Source: Nageia nagi | Taxonomy: Eukaryota; Pinophyta | Length of the DNA stretch: 64,000 bases | NCBI GenBank assembly: GCA_050084985.1 | Contig: JBITNC010000002.1 | Span: 9,052,001-9,116,000 of the forward strand | Reading direction: 5' to 3' | Part shown: one piece after another, positions 47,684-60,000 of the stretch | Layout: each line of letters begins with the position of its first letter | Position numbering within the stretch: the first letter of the stretch is position 1 | Program-made: the position numbers and the translations under genes | Notes under the pieces: generated by a model | The model's database searches: none | What the model saw: only the letters and a program-made list of their open reading frames with translations | What the model was told of the DNA's origin: nothing

Positions 47684-49637
47684 CTAGAACCTCATCTCTA
47701 ACGTTTGGTAATTAGAGTAGATTTCTCCCAAAGAGGACAACCATTGGACTCCAAGAATCATTTGAGGAGTCCCTCCAATGGGATAAACATATAAGTCTTC
47801 TCTTACCACATGATCTTCAATTCTCACACCTAATTTCTTCACAACTATATCGCAAATGGTGATTACTCCATTTGCATTTGCCACCTTGAATTCTTCAAAT
47901 CCTTCTATCTGGAGCTTCTTCTTGGCCACAAATTGTTCATCTATGTAATAATGTGTAGCTCCATCATCAATCAACACAAGTACTTATTCCCCTATGACCT
48001 CCCCACGCACTTTGATAGTCAAGAATTTCAAGATACTTCCCAAAATTGTGGCCAGTGAGCCCTTATACGAACTGGGGTGTAGACATCTTGGTTTTGCTTG
48101 CCTTGAATCTAGATCTTCAAGCTCCAACTCTAGATCTAAGTCCTCATCCGAAATCACTTCAATCAAGTGAACTGACTTGTCTTCCTGCAATTGATGCATA
48201 GATTTTTCCTCCTTAACTCATCTTGAGTGTCCTCGTCAAGGGTTATGGATCTTTGGCTCTTCACTACTTGAGAGATGTATTCTTGTCCACACTTGATCCT
48301 CCCTTCTATGATGGTCTCAACATGCTAGCCTGGATCTAGATGAAAATGTGGACCTCCCAATAGACGGATCCAAGGTTAATGACCTTTTGATGACATTCGG
48401 GAGTGATGTAGGGCGAAATGCTTTAACCATCCCCTTCAATAGCTCCTCTAGTCCTTCCATGGACATGAACGTCACCCTTTTATCTAAAACGCTAGGCACC
48501 ATAACTACTATTCCTTGGAACTTAACAATATACGACTCCACATTCCCCTTTTACTTTAGTGTGGCCATATCTCGAAAGTATTAATCTTCATCCTTATGAT
48601 CAAATCGATTGACGAGTCTCCTACCAAATTCATTGAAAGATTTGATTGAGCCATGGCCTTGTGTGGTTAAACCATGGTACCATAATCGTGTGCTACACCA
48701 TCCAAGTGTAGTGTGGCGAATTGAATCGCATCTTCCTCAAACATAGGGCTAAGGGTGAAGTATATTTGCAATTTTTGCAACCATGACCTAGCCATCATCT
48801 TCTCTCCTCCATTGTATGAGGGGACATGCATTCTACTTAGTCTCTGCTGCAGATCTCTCCTTCATAGCCCCCTCCCTATGGGCGTCCATCATCCATATTC
48901 TTTCCTTTCATCCGTAGGAAACTCTCAAAATCCATTGTCAATTTGAATTCTGGATCCATAGCTTGGTACTGGCAAAAAAGTATATTTAACTCCACAAAAT
49001 TCACATAATTCGGATCTCCCCCTTTTCTTTCTTGCTGTTGGATGAACATGGGTCTAGACGATTTTGGTAACTGGTGGTGGATCCAACTCTTTAGGCAGCT
49101 CATGAGTGGTGCCACCTTGCGCAATCCATGGGGCACTCTTGGAGTCTCTTTCCCTTGAAAAATTCATGAACCTAGACTATGCTTGCGTGGTATGAACCTG
49201 CGTAAGGGGTGGGGAGCTCCATTCTCCTCTTAGATGCAATCAATCCCCTAATTCATCCTCATTCCTTGGATCTTTTTCTCTTGCAGATTTGGAGGCTTCT
49301 TTTCTTGCCTAACTTCCCTTATTGAGCCAAATCTCCGAAGGAAAGGTGTTCTCTCTTCCAATTCTGGTGAGGGTTCTCGAGCTCTTCTCTCCCTAGGCAT
49401 TTGAGAAGCATTTTGAGATACCAATTGTGTCAATAGATCAATAAGCAAATCAAACCTCTCTTTACTTTCTTTCGAATCTAGGTTGAGGCATCTTCTTCTA
49501 ATTGGTGGTGTTTTCTGCCTCTCTTCTTGTGTCGCATCTTCCTCCCAAGGGTTATTTCCTCCCTCTACGTGCCCAACCATCTCTTCGTAAATCTCCTCCG
49601 TATTCTCCTCTTGATGGGTGTTGGATTCTGTATCCAT
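47684..49637 (-). pseudogene. Gypsy B gag and protease, partly disrupted
   Basis: Minus strand. The gag N-terminal frame (49637-49248) is Glu/Arg-rich and acidic. More gag continues to about 48000, with a SYIVKFQGIVVMVP...GL-like block at 48541-48317 typical of the gypsy gag core. The protease frame (47977-47684) has LIDDGATHYYID, with DDG in place of DSG/DTG, and ends GVQWLSSLGEI...NYQTLEM. A stop follows. Frames beyond it (47617-47261) contain hydrophobic runs (WPIVLWLHGAITSG) but no reverse-transcriptase motif. Confidence 0.75.
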
Positions 49638-49702
49638 CCTCTCTCTTATGAGGAAATATTTATTGTTGAAGCGAGGTGTCTTCTCAGGCTAGCCAGTTCT
49701 TG

Positions 49703-49714
49703 GCTTTGGTACCA
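49703..49714 (-). other. Gypsy B primer-binding site
   Basis: The reverse complement reads TGGTACCAAAGC, a common tRNA-Met-type variant. It lies two bases from the 5' LTR at 49717. Confidence 0.75.
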
Positions 49715-49716
49715 TT

Positions 49717-50522
49717 TGTAATATTCCATATTATAAAAATTAGGAATTGTCACAAATTATATTGAGAAACGCAAAATAGGCCAAATATGGATGCCGAAAA
49801 TCAAATATGATACTATTGATGCTCAAGAGACAAATACAAATATCCAAAATGGCCTCTAGGGCTGGACATCACACTACAATGCTCAAAATGTAGCTACAAG
49901 GGCCCAAGGGCTCAATGTTTGGATTACTGGCTAGGTCTTGTGCTCCAACTCCTCCCAAAGACTGACGTCACACTCTTGGGCTGATGATCTCCCAAATCTG
50001 AATTGCTTAAGGTCTTCACAAGGTGTCCAGAGCTTGATGAGGTTCCAAGAATGGCACGAGCTTGATGAGGCTTCGCCAAGGGCACGAAAGCTTGATGAGG
50101 CTTCTGATCCTGAGAACAAGGGTGGCGTTGGCCAATTAGCAAGTAGAATGATCAAATGTGCAAAGATGTCCTCCAACCATGCATCCACTTCTCCTTATAC
50201 CCAAAAGTCACACCTAGAGGCTAGACGTCCACCTTGGGATCCCAACATTGCTTTGAATCTTGCATGCTTGGACGTTGGGTATGATTGTACCTCGAAGTCA
50301 TGAAAATCACTCCAAGATGTCCTAAATACATTATTCTCCTCAAGGAAGGCAAACGTCCTTCTTAGGGATCACAATTACCCTTAAGATCTAAAATAAATAA
50401 TAAATTAGCCTACTCTTACTAAAGAGGGGCGTTTACAAATTAAAATACAAAATCACTCCTAATTAATAAATATGATTTTGATATTTATTCAATTATGTAA
50501 TTTCCAATTATGGAATATTACA
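49717..50522 (-). repeat. Gypsy B 5' LTR
   Basis: 806 bp from TGTAATATTCC to GAATATTACA; the terminal inverted repeat TGTAATATT/AATATTACA is perfect. GGAGC target duplication follows. Confidence 0.88.
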
Positions 50523-50527
50523 GGAGC

Positions 50528-53500
50528 AACCTTCAATTTCATTGATGTTGGTTTTGTGGCTAAAGAAAAAAAACAAATAAATTTGCAGGTTTTAGAATGA
50601 CTAATGCTAATGGACAGATTTCAGTTTGTGACCATGTATTTAATCAAGTGAAGGTTAATTTTGGTGATTATGAAGTCATTTGATGATTTTTATGTGTACC
50701 CCATGGGTGGGATTCCTCATGCAGTTTTAGGAGTACAATGGCTGTAGTCTTTGGGTGAAATTCGCACAAATTACAAAACACTTGAATTCAAGTTCAAGTT
50801 CAATGGGCATGATGTGCTGCTAAGAGGTATGAAAGATCCTTATCCTCAACAAGTTTCAGCTAACAGAATGGAAAATAGTTTCAGAAAAAAAGACATAATT
50901 TGGGCAGCTTGTATCTTCATGTTTAAAGGTATGTCATATTCATCTAGTAAGCATGTTTCTTATCATCCAGAAATTCAGATTGTGTTAGATAAGCATAGTA
51001 AGGTTTTTGAGGATATACCAAGAGGTTTGCCACTCAAAAAAGGATTTCAATATGTTAATTAGAGCCAGGTACAAAACCAGTAATGATCACTCCCTATAGG
51101 CATCCAAGAGTATACAAGGATGAAATAGAGAAAACAATAAAAAAACTCTTAGATATGGGACATATTCGTCCAAGCACTAGCCCATTTGTATCATCAATAG
51201 TGTTGGTTAAAAAGAAAGATGGAATGTTGAGGATGTGCATAGATTATAGACTTCTTAATAACTATAAATAATAGGTACCCAATTCTTAGGGTGGATGAGC
51301 TCATAGATGAATTGCATGGAGCTATGTACTTGTCTAAGATTGATTTGAGATCTGGTTACCATCAGATTAGAATGAGAGATGAGGATGTTCATAAGACAAC
51401 TTTTAAGTGCCATTTTGAATATTTGGTGATGCTTTTTGGTTTGACAAATGCTTCTGCCACATTTCAAGCAGCTACGAATCAAATTTTTAGAGAGCATTTA
51501 AGAGTTTTTGTGCTTGTATTCTTTGATGACATACTTATTTACAGCAGTTCATTGGAGGAACACCTTAAACACTTGGATTGTGTTTTGAATTTTTTGGAAG
51601 AACAACAGTTTTATGCTAAAAAATTCAAATGTGAATTTGGTATGACAGAGATTTTGTATTTGGGACACATAATCAGCTATAAGGGAGTACAAATGGACCC
51701 ACAAAAAGTTGTAGCAAAACAAAATTGGCCTATACCCACCACACTAACTCAAGTAAGGGGATTTTTTTGGGATTTGCAACTATTATAGAAGGTTTATTAA
51801 AAAGTTTTCAATATTGGCAGCTCCTTTGACATATTTGACCAAGAAGAGGGCATATACATGGAATGAAAGAGCTCAAAAAGCTTATGAGACTTTGAAGGGG
51901 CAATGACCACTTATCCACTACTTGCTATACCTGATTTTTCTTTGCTAGTTACCATTGATTGTGGTGCTTCAAGTGTGGGAATAAGGGTTGTACTTATGCA
52001 AAATGGAAAACCAATTGCCTTTGAAGGCAGGAAACTCACTCCTATTGAGAAGACTTTCAACATCTATGACAAATAAATGTTTGCCATCATGCACGCTTTG
52101 TCCGAATTCAAGCAGTATCTTGTTTGTGGTAAGGATTGACCATAATAGTCTTAAATATTTTTTGGGACATCGTGATCTTAATGAACAACAAAAATGGGTT
52201 ACTAAGTTGCAAGTATTTGACTTTGAGATTGAATTTATTAAAGAAAAAAAAAATACAGCAGCTGATGCATTGTCTAAGACACCCACATTTCACTCTGTTT
52301 CAATTATTACTGCTGATTGGAAGGTAAAAATCATGGCTGAATATGCAAAGGATGATTTCACATCTAACATTCTAGATGGTCAATTGAAGGAAGACAGGTA
52401 CAACATGAAGGAAGGATTGATTTGCTATAAAAACAAAAAATTTATTGTACCAAATTCAAAGCTTAAAGAGGAATTAATGGCAACCATGCATAATACACCT
52501 ACTGCTGGTAATCCGGGTTTTTTTAAGACTTGTTGACAGCTGCGAGAGAGATTTGCATGGAAAGGATTGAAGGAGGATGTTTTGAGGTATGTTAGAGAAT
52601 GTGTTATATGTCAACAAAATAAATTTGAGAATTCACTACCCTCTAGTTTATTACAGCCTATCTCAATTTCTGAGCAAAAATGATAAAGTATCTCCATGGA
52701 TTTCATTACTGGTCTTCCAAAACTTCAAGGTAAAGATTGTATTTATGTAGTGGTTGATAGATTAACTAAATTTGCACATTTCTTTGCAATTTCAACCACA
52801 TATTCAGCAGTTCAAATTGCTAATCAGTTTGTCAAAGTAGTTTTTAGGCTTCATGGCTTGCCCAAAACCATAGTAAGTGATAGGGAAAACAAATTTTCAA
52901 GCGTGTTTTGGCGAGAATTATTCAGGTTGTGTGGAACAGATTTAACTCCAAGCACTAGTTACCATCCACAAACAAACGGTCAAAGTGAAATAGTTAACAA
53001 TTGGGTGAAAGGTTACTTATGTAATTATGTTTTTGGACAACAATGTGTTTGGATTAAGTGACTGCATCTAGTTGAATTCTGTTACAACATTTCATATCAT
53101 ATGTCTATCAAAATGTCACCTTTTAAAGCTTTGTATGGATATGAGGCTCCTAACTTCAATATTTGTTGTTGAGTGATAGTAGAGTACCTATGACAAAGGA
53201 TTTTATACAAGAAAACCAGGATATAATGAAAACATTGAAAGATATTTACAGCATGCCCAAAATCAGCAAAGGAAATATGCTTATCAACAAAGCATTGAGC
53301 ACAGATTTCAAGTGGAGATATGGTGTATTTGAGGCTGCAACCATATAGATAGTCTACAATTAAAAAAATGAAGCAGAAAAATTAAAACCAAGATTTTATG
53401 GCCCTTAGTAGGCCATTTGCAAGGTGGGAGAAGTTGCATATGAATTAGACTTGCCGGCTAACAACAAGATTATTAATGTGTTTCATGTTTCCCACTTAAA

Positions 53501-53748
53501 GAAAGCTATTGGACAACACATAGTGCCATCTCAAGACTTGCCACCCTTTGATGAAGAAGGCAAACTAATTCTGATTCCTGAGGCACTTTTGGGAACAAGA
53601 GAGAAGAAGATAAGGAGCAAAGTTTTCAGTGAGTATTTAGTAAAATGGAAAGGTTTACTGGCTGAAGATGCTACTTGGGAAGGATCAAAGATCCTTCAAC
53701 ATTCATCCTTAAATTGCTTAGGGACAAGCAATTTGGGAGGGGAGGACT
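50528..53748 (+). pseudogene. Gypsy A protease-RT-RNase H-integrase-chromodomain, disrupted
   Basis: The protease continues with FNFIDVGFV. Reverse transcriptase spans about 51083-51790, with LVKKKDG, LSKIDLRSGYHQI, and FFDD at about 51521-51532 in place of the usual YxDD. RNase H lies at about 51940-52270 (a degraded DCGASxxGIG-like start, and a KNTAADALSK end). An integrase zinc region lies near 52490-52620 and a catalytic core at 52696-53061 (DFITGLP, TIVSDRENKFSS, SYHPQTNGQSE). After frameshifts a chromodomain closes the frame (53424-53753: VFHVSHLKKA, then EYLVKWKGL...EDATWE). Stops occur near 51060, 51270, 52075, 52534 and 53060. Confidence 0.88.
53733..53748 (+). other. Gypsy A polypurine tract
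   Basis: GGGAGGGGAGGACT lies directly before the 3' LTR and overlaps the end of the chromodomain frame. Confidence 0.8.
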
Positions 53749-54053
53749 TGTAATGTCCCCATTTTGAATTTAGTTTTGTAAATATTATTTAGGTGTGTTT
53801 TATGTTGTTTAGAAGGTGTGTTATGTTTTATGTTTATAAAGTGAATATGTAGAAATAAAGTCACTAAGATGTTAGAATTTTATGACTGTACTTGTTGAAT
53901 ATATTTATTACTACTGTTGTGCATCAAAACAGAATTTTGAGTGTGTATTTGCCCTAGATTTCGTTGCAAATTTCAGATCTGAGTTGTAGGGTTTACTTGG
54001 TGAAAATCTGGTATTTTGCTATAATTTTCTATCTTCCTAGTGGGTTCTTTATG
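53749..54053 (+). repeat. Gypsy A 3' LTR, internally deleted
   Basis: 305 bp. Aligns to both ends of the 5' LTR but lacks about 760 bp between GTTAGAATTT and the TGTACTTGTT(G/C)AATAT word. TAAGC duplication follows at 54054. Confidence 0.85.
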
Positions 54054-54058
54054 TAAGC

Positions 54059-54213
54059 TCCCTTCCATTAGTGAATTTCCTATTTAGCTGGAGGATCCAT
54101 TTGTAGTTTTGGATGAATTTGGTAATACATTTGGTCTTATGTACAACCTCAAATACCCGAGGTAATATTCCAATGTCTTTGAGAAGCAAATCAAGACAAT
54201 GGGCTGCACATAG
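54059..54213 (-). pseudogene. hAT A transposase, middle part
   Basis: Minus strand reads CAAHCLDLLLKDIG, then ITKFIQNYKWIL and RKFTNGREL, the conserved hAT block before the RLRVTQFTTNF region. The frame runs into the Gypsy A insertion at 54058 and resumes at 34896 on the other side. The upstream edge at 54213 is where LTR-like sequence begins. The DUF659 region expected upstream is missing. Confidence 0.82.
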
Positions 54214-54765
54214 TGATATGGAATTTTATATGGAATTGAAAATTCCATATTGGTTTTCGCTGATCGAAAAGCCCTTTAAATAGGCACAATATGTGTTACA
54301 AATAGAACCAATGAATCAGCTAACAAGGGAGCTGATTTAGTAAAGTAGCTAACAAACTAACTACTAACTTAGAATAGGTTTAACAACTTTGACTAATGTA
54401 TAATAGGACAAATAACTAGGACTACATAGGATTTATAATAACAATTAAATCCTAAAAAAGCTAATATTAAATTATTAAATCCCTAGTCTAGATCCTTATC
54501 ATTCATTCCAACAACAAAAGCTTTGGACTCCAAAGATTAGGAGTAGAGGGAGAAGAAATCCCCAGATCAAGGATCGGAAATGGTAACCTAACCCATTGAT
54601 CGAACATAAGGAAATTTTGTACACTCTAGGACTTGACAGACTCGGAAAGAAAGTTGCATAGGTGAATGCTGGTGCAAACGCCATAGCTTAAAGGCATGAT
54701 AGAAAGCCTAAACAGGAGAGAGGGTTAGAGAGGCAGGAATGCCATCATAGGGCATAATTGCTTAA

Positions 54766-54777
54766 GCTTTGATACCA
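54766..54777 (-). other. Primer-binding site of the composite LTR element
   Basis: The reverse complement is TGGTATCAAAGC, one mismatch to the copia consensus, one base from the LTR start at 54779. Confidence 0.7.
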
Positions 54778-54778
54778 A

Positions 54779-55466
54779 TGATATGGAACTGAAAATTCCA
54801 AATTGGTTTTCATTGGTTGACATGTTGAAAAATGGTCTAAAACAGAGAAGCGAAAAAGATAAACATGTTGTAAATGACTAGTATAGACCTCTTTAGAAAA
54901 AAATACAACTGAAACAAGCATGACAACTAACAAAACCCAGAGTGTGGGTGGTTTGGAAGAGCAGGTCCAAAGTGCAGATGGTTTGGAAAAGTTCCCAGAA
55001 TTTGACGAGAAAGGTGGGGTTGGATTCTTTGAAAAAAAGGTATCCAAAAGAATAAATTATACAGAAAAACACTCTGTAAATAAAATGTTATGAGCTCTGA
55101 AAATTTTCAGTGGAATGTTAAAAATATGAACAGCAAACACAGCTAGAAAACACAGATAGCAGAATAATACATCAGATTATACCTCGTGCAGAGGTTTACA
55201 CAAGAGGAACAAAAATATACAGTAAGTTTGGAGCTTTTCAAAGAATATTTATATTAATATTATTGTACATCGAATGTAGGTGTGTGAGGAGGAGCACAAC
55301 GTACACACAAATACAACAATGAAGCTATTCTTACACTAACATACATTCTGGGTAAATGATTCTTCATGTTCCAAGTGCTTGTTCAACTTCAATAACATTT
55401 TGTAACTCCCATGTCTCTTTGTTTCCAAACATTCGATACATCTTTTCAACATCAATATTTCCAACA
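54779..55466 (-). repeat. Central LTR of the composite element
   Basis: 688 bp, TG...CA. Its right end resembles 61350-61430 (shared TTTTGTAACTCCCATGT and ATATTTCCAACA). Its left end resembles 54214-54260. Confidence 0.55.
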
Positions 55467-57016
55467 CTCTCCCTTGATGTTGAGAGATCACTCAAAACTC
55501 CTGTACTTCCTTTTGATCAAAGATTACATCCTGTGCTTGGTCATACTCTCAACCAACTTTCCTTTGAACATGGAACCAACTCCCAAATCTGATTCCATGT
55601 CAAAGACAACATACTCACTCTTCATCTGTTGCATAACGGAGTCTAAGGATTCCCAAAAAATATCTTACCTCTGCCACTAAGATATCAAAGCTCCATTGGA
55701 AGACTGAATGCAACCGACTAGTTTACAAAGCATCCCTAAAATGAGTAATAGGCCAATTCTGTTGATAATGAGCTAAAACACATACTGATCATGATGAGAA
55801 TCTCCAATCCCATCATCCAAACAAACAAACATTATCTTAAAAAAAATAGCATTTTCATCTTCTCCAAAAACAAAGAAGCATCAACACAATCATAGGAACT
55901 AGCTCGCGTTCAAATTCCTTATGAGTCAAATGCTCATTTACGGTGTTCAGAAACAAACTTCTCCAAACTATTAGAGACTTGTGTACCAAAACCTTTAAAT
56001 CCAATGCTTTTCCACATAGCATACTTCACATACAAACCAACATTCAAACTCAAAATGAAAGAGTTTTATTTCATACCTTCTTGTTGTCACAAACTGTCAT
56101 AAGATGCCATACATCTCATAACCAAGGTTCCACAAGGTAGGGGATATAAGGGAACATGTATCTGGGAACAGGGGAGTAGGGAGGGTCATTTAGGGGAATA
56201 TCCTGGGAATGAGAAGTTATAATACTAGTAAAACTTCTCAGATTTTTTGAGATTTCATTGTTGCAAATTCATTCTTATTATCAATTCAATCATGTATGAA
56301 TCAGAATATCAAAATCAAGTATGAGCATTGAGCCATAATCAATTATCATAAAACATAATATCATTACGTTTGAATAAGTCTAGTACATAATGATAGATCA
56401 ATGATCATAGGTCAGTCTAGTAAAATTGTAATGGTGTAAACAATAAAACTAAAACTAAATACATAGAATAGAAGTAGATTTTGACATGTAGTTATGTTTG
56501 GAACTTTCTCTTATCAAAATTGCATAAAATGAAATGTGGTTATGTTTGGAACTTTGCATACATTTATTAGTTGATATTAGCTTTTTTTGGGGGGAGAGGG
56601 GTGGCGACAATGGTGGGTCCCACTCCATTAAAATTTAGTCTTTTTTTATTAAAAAAAAAATTTAACTGTTTTTTTTTTCTGTTTTTAACTTAAGTTGGCT
56701 GCCCAAAGCGTTCTCAATGGAGGCATTGGGGGGAACTATTCCCCTCTTTCCCGGGGTGTTCCTAGGAATGTTTGGGCCATTCCCCAAAAACTAAGGGAAT
56801 ACCCAAAAAATGTTTCCCCTAATGTTCTGTTGGAAACGCCTCCTTCGAGGGGGCAACATGTTCTTGTGTAACCTTGCTCATAATTCTTTCAGAAAGTCTA
56901 TCCACAAGACTCCATCTTATGTTGTATTCACTTATCAGTTATCACATAATTTCAGGTGTATGTAGCTTTCCAATACACACCAACTTTTGCCAAGCTTCTC
57001 TACTTAGCATACTTTT
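55467..57016. other. Interior of the composite LTR element, no coding domain seen
   Basis: Starts with a polypurine tract (minus strand). Otherwise T/A-rich, with G-rich patches near 56580 and 56740-56850. No gag or pol motif was recognised. Confidence 0.4.
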
Positions 57017-57024
57017 GATCCAAC
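57017..57024. repeat. hAT B target-site duplication, left (GATCCAAC)
   Basis: GATCCAAC recurs exactly at 61193-61200. Eight base pairs is the hAT signature. Confidence 0.93.
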
Positions 57025-60000
57025 CATAGAATAAAAAAATGCCGTTTTTTCCATTAAAAAAAAATCCTTATTTTCCTCCAAAAAAAGGGTAAAACTGGCT
57101 TTTTTCTACCCAAAAATGACCATTTAAATGGCATGAAAAAAGCCTAAAAATGCTTAAAAAACGTACAAAAGACGTCAATTTGAACAAAAAGGTAAAAATG
57201 AAAAAAACACGTATTTTAACCCAAAAAACGTCGGAAAATGGCAAAAAGTCCAGAAAACGTGATTTGAAATGAACTTAGTCCTAAAAATACATGTGCCATC
57301 TTTTGCGTTTTTCCCTCCAAAAGGCGTCGTTTAAACAACCAAAACATGCCAAAAATGCCTCGAAGACACTACGTAATAGAGGCAGAAAGATTGTCAGTGA
57401 AGAAAAAACACGTTTTTCTTGTTGTGGGTGTCTAAATGGCGATTAGACAGGAAAAAACTCCAAATATGTTGCGAAAACGTGTGTTTGGGCTGGGTGGCTG
57501 GCAAAGGAGAAATAAAGGGAAAAAGGGGGGGAGCATTGTTGGAGGTTGTTGAAATTTGGGATTTTTACTTTTTCATTTGCAAAATGCCTAAGGAGTTGGG
57601 ACAAATTTTGGCAATATGTGACTCCATTAGAGGGCATTCGAGGCAGTTCTTAGTATTTGAAGTGTAATCTTTGTGACAAGCCTATTCGAGGAACAATTAC
57701 AAGGTTCAAACGACATCTTTCTGGAAGACAAAGGAGTGATGTGGAGAGTTACCCAAATGAAACTCAAGATCTTGCCTTGGATGCAATTAGAGGCTTGGAT
57801 TCTATTGTTGAGTGAAGAGAAATGAAACAAGAATTTCGAATGGAGCTAGAAGGGATGACCTCTTTTGCTTCAAGTGGAAATATTTCAAGTCCAAGTGTAG
57901 GTGCAAGTGCAAGTGCAAGTAAACCTAGTGGAAGTGGATGCCCTGGGGGGGTTGGAATCCATTCCTACTTTCAGCCACAGACAATTCTTGGAGCCCAACC
58001 ATATATTATTAGTATGTTGAAGAAGATCGACAAGAAAGAAGCTGATTTGATGTTGGCAATATTGATTTATTATGAAGGAATTCCGATCCACATTACCAAG
58101 AGCGTATTTTAGCAATCAATGATTTGTGCAATGGTTGCAGTTGGGCCTAGATATGTGGGGCCCACTCATGTAGAAATGCAAGGGTCTCTCATGAGGGATC
58201 TCAAGCAGGAAGTTTGTGAAAGGTATGTAAACACTAAACAATAATATCAATATGTATTAAATTTTAGTTATTAATTTTTTTTAATATATCTTTAGAGTTT
58301 AGTGTTTACAAATTACACTTGTAGTTTTTTTAAAAAAAGTTTTTAAATATTTTTTTTATTTAGTTGTTTTATTTTAGTTTTGTTTTATTTTTTTCAGAAT
58401 GGTTGATATTGAAGAATCATGGAAGATATTGGGTTGCATCATATTATCTGATGGGTGGTCGGATTATAAGAGTAGAAGCCTAATTAATTTTATGGTATAC
58501 TCTAAATGTGGCACAATATTCAAGAAATCCATAGATGCATTCGATAGGGCAAAAGATACAAGCTTGTTATGTGACTTATTAGATCAGTTTGTGAAGGTGG
58601 GGGGGTGGAGTATGTTGTCTAGGTGGTCACGGACAACGATTCTAGTTATGTTTCAGCAAGTAACAAGCTCATGAATATTTATCCCACCTTGTATTGGACT
58701 CCATATGCTTGTCATTTCATTGATCTTCTTTTGGAGGACATAGGCAAAATGCCTTGGGTGAGAGAGGTGGTTGACCAAGCAAGGACAATCACGAGGTACA
58801 TTTATCTTATCTTATTATATATTTTCTTATCTTATATTCTTAAAAGACTTATCTTATCTTACCAAGTACATTTATAATAAAACCATTGTTCTTAGCATGA
58901 TGAGGAGGTACACCAACGACAAGGACTTGTTGTGCCTAGGAGTTACACGTTTTGCCTCCAATTTCATCAGCCTTTAGTTGATATTCAGAAACATGCATGA
59001 GCTACATTCAATGTTTGTTTTTAGAGAGTGGAGTGATACTGCCATGAGCATGAGGCCAGAGGGCATGGTCGTGCCTTCTTTGATATTCAGGGATGACTTT
59101 TGGACGATGCTCAAAGAGATTTGTAGTGTGACTATGCCACTTGTATGTGTCCTTCGTTTGATTCATAGTGATAGGCCCACTATGGGTTATTTGTATGAAG
59201 CCATGGCTAGGGCCAAGGAGGCCATAATTCATTATTATATTGACCACCTTGATGAGGATAATGAGTTTGGTAACAAGCACATGGAGTTTTGGGCTCTCAT
59301 TAATGAATGGTGGTGAAATATGTTGTATCGCCCTATTCATGGAGTAGGGGCCATCTTGAACCCTATCTTATTTTTTGCACCAAACTCTAAATACAAGATT
59401 GATTCTAATGCTAACTTGGGGCTTACAAAATGTGTAGCTGGTATGGTTTAGGATCCCACCACTCAATCCAAAATCTTCAAGGAGCTTGAGTCATACAAGC
59501 ACTCAAGAGGCCTCTTTGGTTATCAGTATGCTAGAGAGGCACGTTTCACAATCTCTCTAGATGAGAAAAGTTCAAAGTTCATTATTTACAATTTTTTTAT
59601 AGTTTAAAGTTTTGATTTTATATTTGTAATTTTAAATTTTTAAGTTTATATTTCTGATTTTTCTTCGTTACTTGAATTTTTAGAGTTGTGGTGGATGAAT
59701 TTTGGGGCTGAAACACTTGAGTTGCAAAGATTTGCCATCCGCATCCTTAGTCAAACATGTAGCGATTCAGGATGCGAGTGCAATTGGAGTGCATTTGAAA
59801 AAATTCACTCCAAGAAGTGAAATAGGTTAGCAATTTGATTCATTTCAACTTTCAAAATTCAATGGACACTTCTTAATTCTTAGTCTCAATTCTCATTATG
59901 ACAAAATTTATTTTATGTTATTAGGTTGACAACATAACGCTTGAATGATATCGTGTACAATTATGTCAACTTGCGATTGTATGTGAGGAAATTGTAACAG

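Larger units (their letters stand above)
37530..50522 (-). mobile_element. Gypsy B: minus-strand gypsy, rearranged and lacking RT-integrase
   Basis: Bounded by TGTAATATT at 37530 and ATATTACA at 50522, with GGAGC duplications. The right (5') LTR is complete (49717-50522). Its primer site, gag and protease follow leftwards (49714-47684). Copia B then interrupts (5' LTR edge near 47280). No reverse transcriptase, RNase H or integrase of Gypsy B is visible. On the left only about 290 bp of the 3' LTR is recognisable, followed by the 38.1-39.4 kb tandem repeat. Deletion after the Copia B insertion probably removed the missing pieces. Confidence 0.8.
34897..54053 (+). mobile_element. Gypsy A: Ty3/gypsy retrotransposon with chromodomain, interrupted by Gypsy B
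   Basis: Plus-strand element with TAAGC target duplications. Order: 5' LTR (34897-35963), tRNA-Met-like primer site, gag (35.9-37.4 kb), protease start, the Gypsy B insertion (37530-50522), protease end, reverse transcriptase, RNase H, integrase, chromodomain, polypurine tract, 3' LTR (53749-54053). Without the insertion it would be about 6.2 kb. The LTRs have diverged, and the 3' LTR has lost about 760 bp, so the element is old. PR-RT-RH-INT order plus a C-terminal chromodomain puts it with the chromoviruses. Confidence 0.9.
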
